Source of the DNA: an uncultured Lachnospiraceae bacterium
Lineage (GTDB): Bacteria; Bacillota; Clostridia; Lachnospirales; Lachnospiraceae
Assembly: GCA_910576815.1 (NCBI GenBank)
Contig: CAJTKA010000037.1
Span: 1-32,844 of the forward strand
Length of the DNA stretch: 32,844 bases
Direction: 5' to 3'
Below, piece by piece: positions 32,002 through 32,844 of this stretch; the first letter of the stretch is position 1; every line of letters starts with the position of its first letter. Under the pieces are notes generated by a model, which had not been told where the DNA came from, ran no database searches, and saw nothing but the letters and a program-made list of their open reading frames with translations. The position numbers were made by a program, and so were the translations under genes.

Positions 32002-32715
32002 CTATTGATTCTTGTTAACGATCCTTGTCTCATATTTTCCCGTGGCGATTTCAATATACCGCACAAACAGCGATACCTTGTTTTCCTCGTTCAGGTTCTC
32101 CCAGACCGCCTCCGTAAACGCATCGATGCTGCCCTCGATCCCTACCAGTGTGGGCTCACCCTCAAAGCTGGGAAGCGGATCGCCGTCGCCCATATAGGTA
32201 TGGATGAATCTGCCCTCTCCCGCTTTCGGATTCTCGTAAGCAAAGGTATAACGATTACAGGAAGACGGATCTCCGTTATTGCTTTTCAAAATGGACATCG
32301 CATAATTGTAGCCGCCGCCTTCCAAGTGCATGATGCCCGAAATGCGAGGGGTGTAGTTGGGCGCATCCGGCTCAAACTCCCTCGTGCGCAGCGCCTGTTC
32401 AAAGGTCTGCTGCTTATCCATCAAATCATATATGGTATCCGTCTGGTCGCCGTTGGTGACGATGGTCTTATTACCAAGCACCCGCACCGGCGCATAAATG
32501 ATCAGGCTCGGGTCCTCCAGTTTGGAAGGATCGAAAGCCTGCGTGCGGATTCCCTCTCCCTCCGCCACAAACACCCTGTTCCTGCTGTTACTGCTGCGTC
32601 CCATAATGAAGTAGGCCGTCACCGCATACGCGCCGTCCGCCGACTTTCCAATCACAATGCCGCGCCCCGGGTACGCATTCCCCGCAAGCTCCTGCGCAAG
32701 ATTTTTCTTTTCCAT
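32002..32715 (-). CDS. purO: IMP cyclohydrolase, PurO type
   Basis: The 237-residue protein belongs, by its motifs, to the archaeal-type IMP cyclohydrolase family (PurO) rather than to PurH: N-terminal NAYPGRGIVIGKSADG, AYFIMGRSSNSRNRVF, the VTNGDQTDTIYD segment and NYTPRISGIMHLEGG. It closes FAICAR to IMP, the final step of purine synthesis. AAGGAGAGG precedes the ATG. It is followed at 11 bases by the AICAR transformylase gene, so the two together replace bifunctional PurH. Structured element A, copy 4 lies directly upstream. Confidence 0.9.
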   Translation of the reverse strand: MEKKNLAQELAGNAYPGRGIVIGKSADGAYAVTAYFIMGRSSNSRNRVFVAEGEGIRTQAFDPSKLEDPSLIIYAPVRVLGNKTIVTNGDQTDTIYDLMDKQQTFEQALRTREFEPDAPNYTPRISGIMHLEGGGYNYAMSILKSNNGDPSSCNRYTFAYENPKAGEGRFIHTYMGDGDPLPSFEGEPTLVGIEGSIDAFTEAVWENLNEENKVSLFVRYIEIATGKYETRIVNKNQ

Positions 32716-32749
32716 TTATCCTCTCCTTTTCTGCCATTCAGTACACCGC

Positions 32750-32844
32750 AGAAAATGCCGCACTTCAGGCATTCTCTTAGGTAAAACTTAGTGCTTCTTG
32801 GCGTCCCGTCCAATGGCGGGACGTCTTTAGAAGCACTTTTCACC
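32750..32844 (-). repeat. Structured element family A, copy 4 (upstream of purO)
   Basis: Transcribed direction: lower stem GGTGAAA with TTTTACC, one mismatch (32838-32844 with 32780-32786), upper stem AGTGCTTCT with AGAAGCACT (32829-32837 with 32790-32798), an apical GACGTCCCGCC-ATT-GGACGGGACGCC hairpin (32800-32825), and a one-sided AAG bulge (32787-32789). Hairpin II, AGAGAATGCC with GGCATTTTCT (32750-32759 with 32768-32777), follows. The element reaches the window edge, so the gene before it is not visible. It ends 34 bases before the purO ATG. Confidence 0.82.

Noticed and set aside
32652..32843. Minus-strand ORF of 63 codons at the right edge
   Set aside because: It is formed by reading through structured element A, copy 4 and overlaps the purO start in another frame.
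1..32844. CRISPR arrays, IS elements, prophage or toxin-antitoxin modules
   Set aside because: No regular direct repeats with spacers, no transposase, integrase or phage structural genes, and no toxin-antitoxin pairs were recognised on either strand.

Overview
The window looks like a chromosomal segment from a Gram-positive anaerobe of the Clostridia, most likely Lachnospiraceae. This is an inference from gene content: a phosphotransbutyrylase-butyrate kinase pair, a split PurH function (PurO-type IMP cyclohydrolase plus a stand-alone AICAR transformylase), an FMN-riboswitch-controlled ECF riboflavin transporter, LplB/LplC-type sugar importers, DUF975, DUF4190 and DUF1266-like proteins, and strong AGGAGG-type ribosome binding sites. 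No species can be named from sequence alone. Nearly all genes lie on the minus strand, so they are transcribed from high to low coordinates. There is a three-gene plus-strand island at 22.9-24.7 kb. I saw no IS element, prophage, CRISPR array or rRNA.

Layout from the right end: purO and the AICAR transformylase (last steps of IMP synthesis); ptb-buk (butyryl-CoA to butyrate plus ATP) with its own promoter; secA; prfB with a programmed +1 frameshift; the plus-strand island (DUF975, a small HExxH zinc protein, DUF4190); tex; a damaged sugar-utilisation cluster; a 44-codon small gene with its own promoter; the FMN riboswitch and a RibU-like gene; a MacAB-like ABC export system behind a long hairpin-rich leader; and then a housekeeping operon. 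That operon runs ycxB-like, tsaE, tsaB, rimI, an unlisted 46-residue small ORF, an 80-residue Cys-rich protein, rnz, a small membrane-anchored protein, tsaD, ispD and two lipoproteins. A tRNA-Ser(UGA) is cut by the left edge. TsaB, TsaD and TsaE together make the bacterial t6A tRNA-modification machinery apart from TsaC.

The sugar cluster (fructokinase, GH32 sucrose/fructan hydrolase, solute-binding lipoprotein, two permeases, LacI regulator) is broken. The first permease has lost its N-terminal half and abuts, head to head, a LacI-family gene that has lost its DNA-binding half. The shared promoter region is missing. This is either a real deletion or an assembly collapse.

The most unusual signal is a family of structured intergenic elements found at least four times (8.3, 25.9, 29.7 and 32.8 kb), with a shortened relative inside the 3' end of tsaB (7.05 kb). 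Read in the direction of transcription, each is a long stem with a three-base AAG/AAA bulge at a fixed place, followed by a second hairpin, then the next gene's start 19-38 bases on. Stem sequences differ between copies while pairing is kept, including a compensatory A-T to G-C change. A second hairpin family sharing AATCGCGAG lies upstream of tsaD and in the ABC exporter leader. Other points of interest are a UAA (not UGA) prfB recoding site, a riboswitch whose terminator arm repeats its own P1 strand, and two small ORFs.
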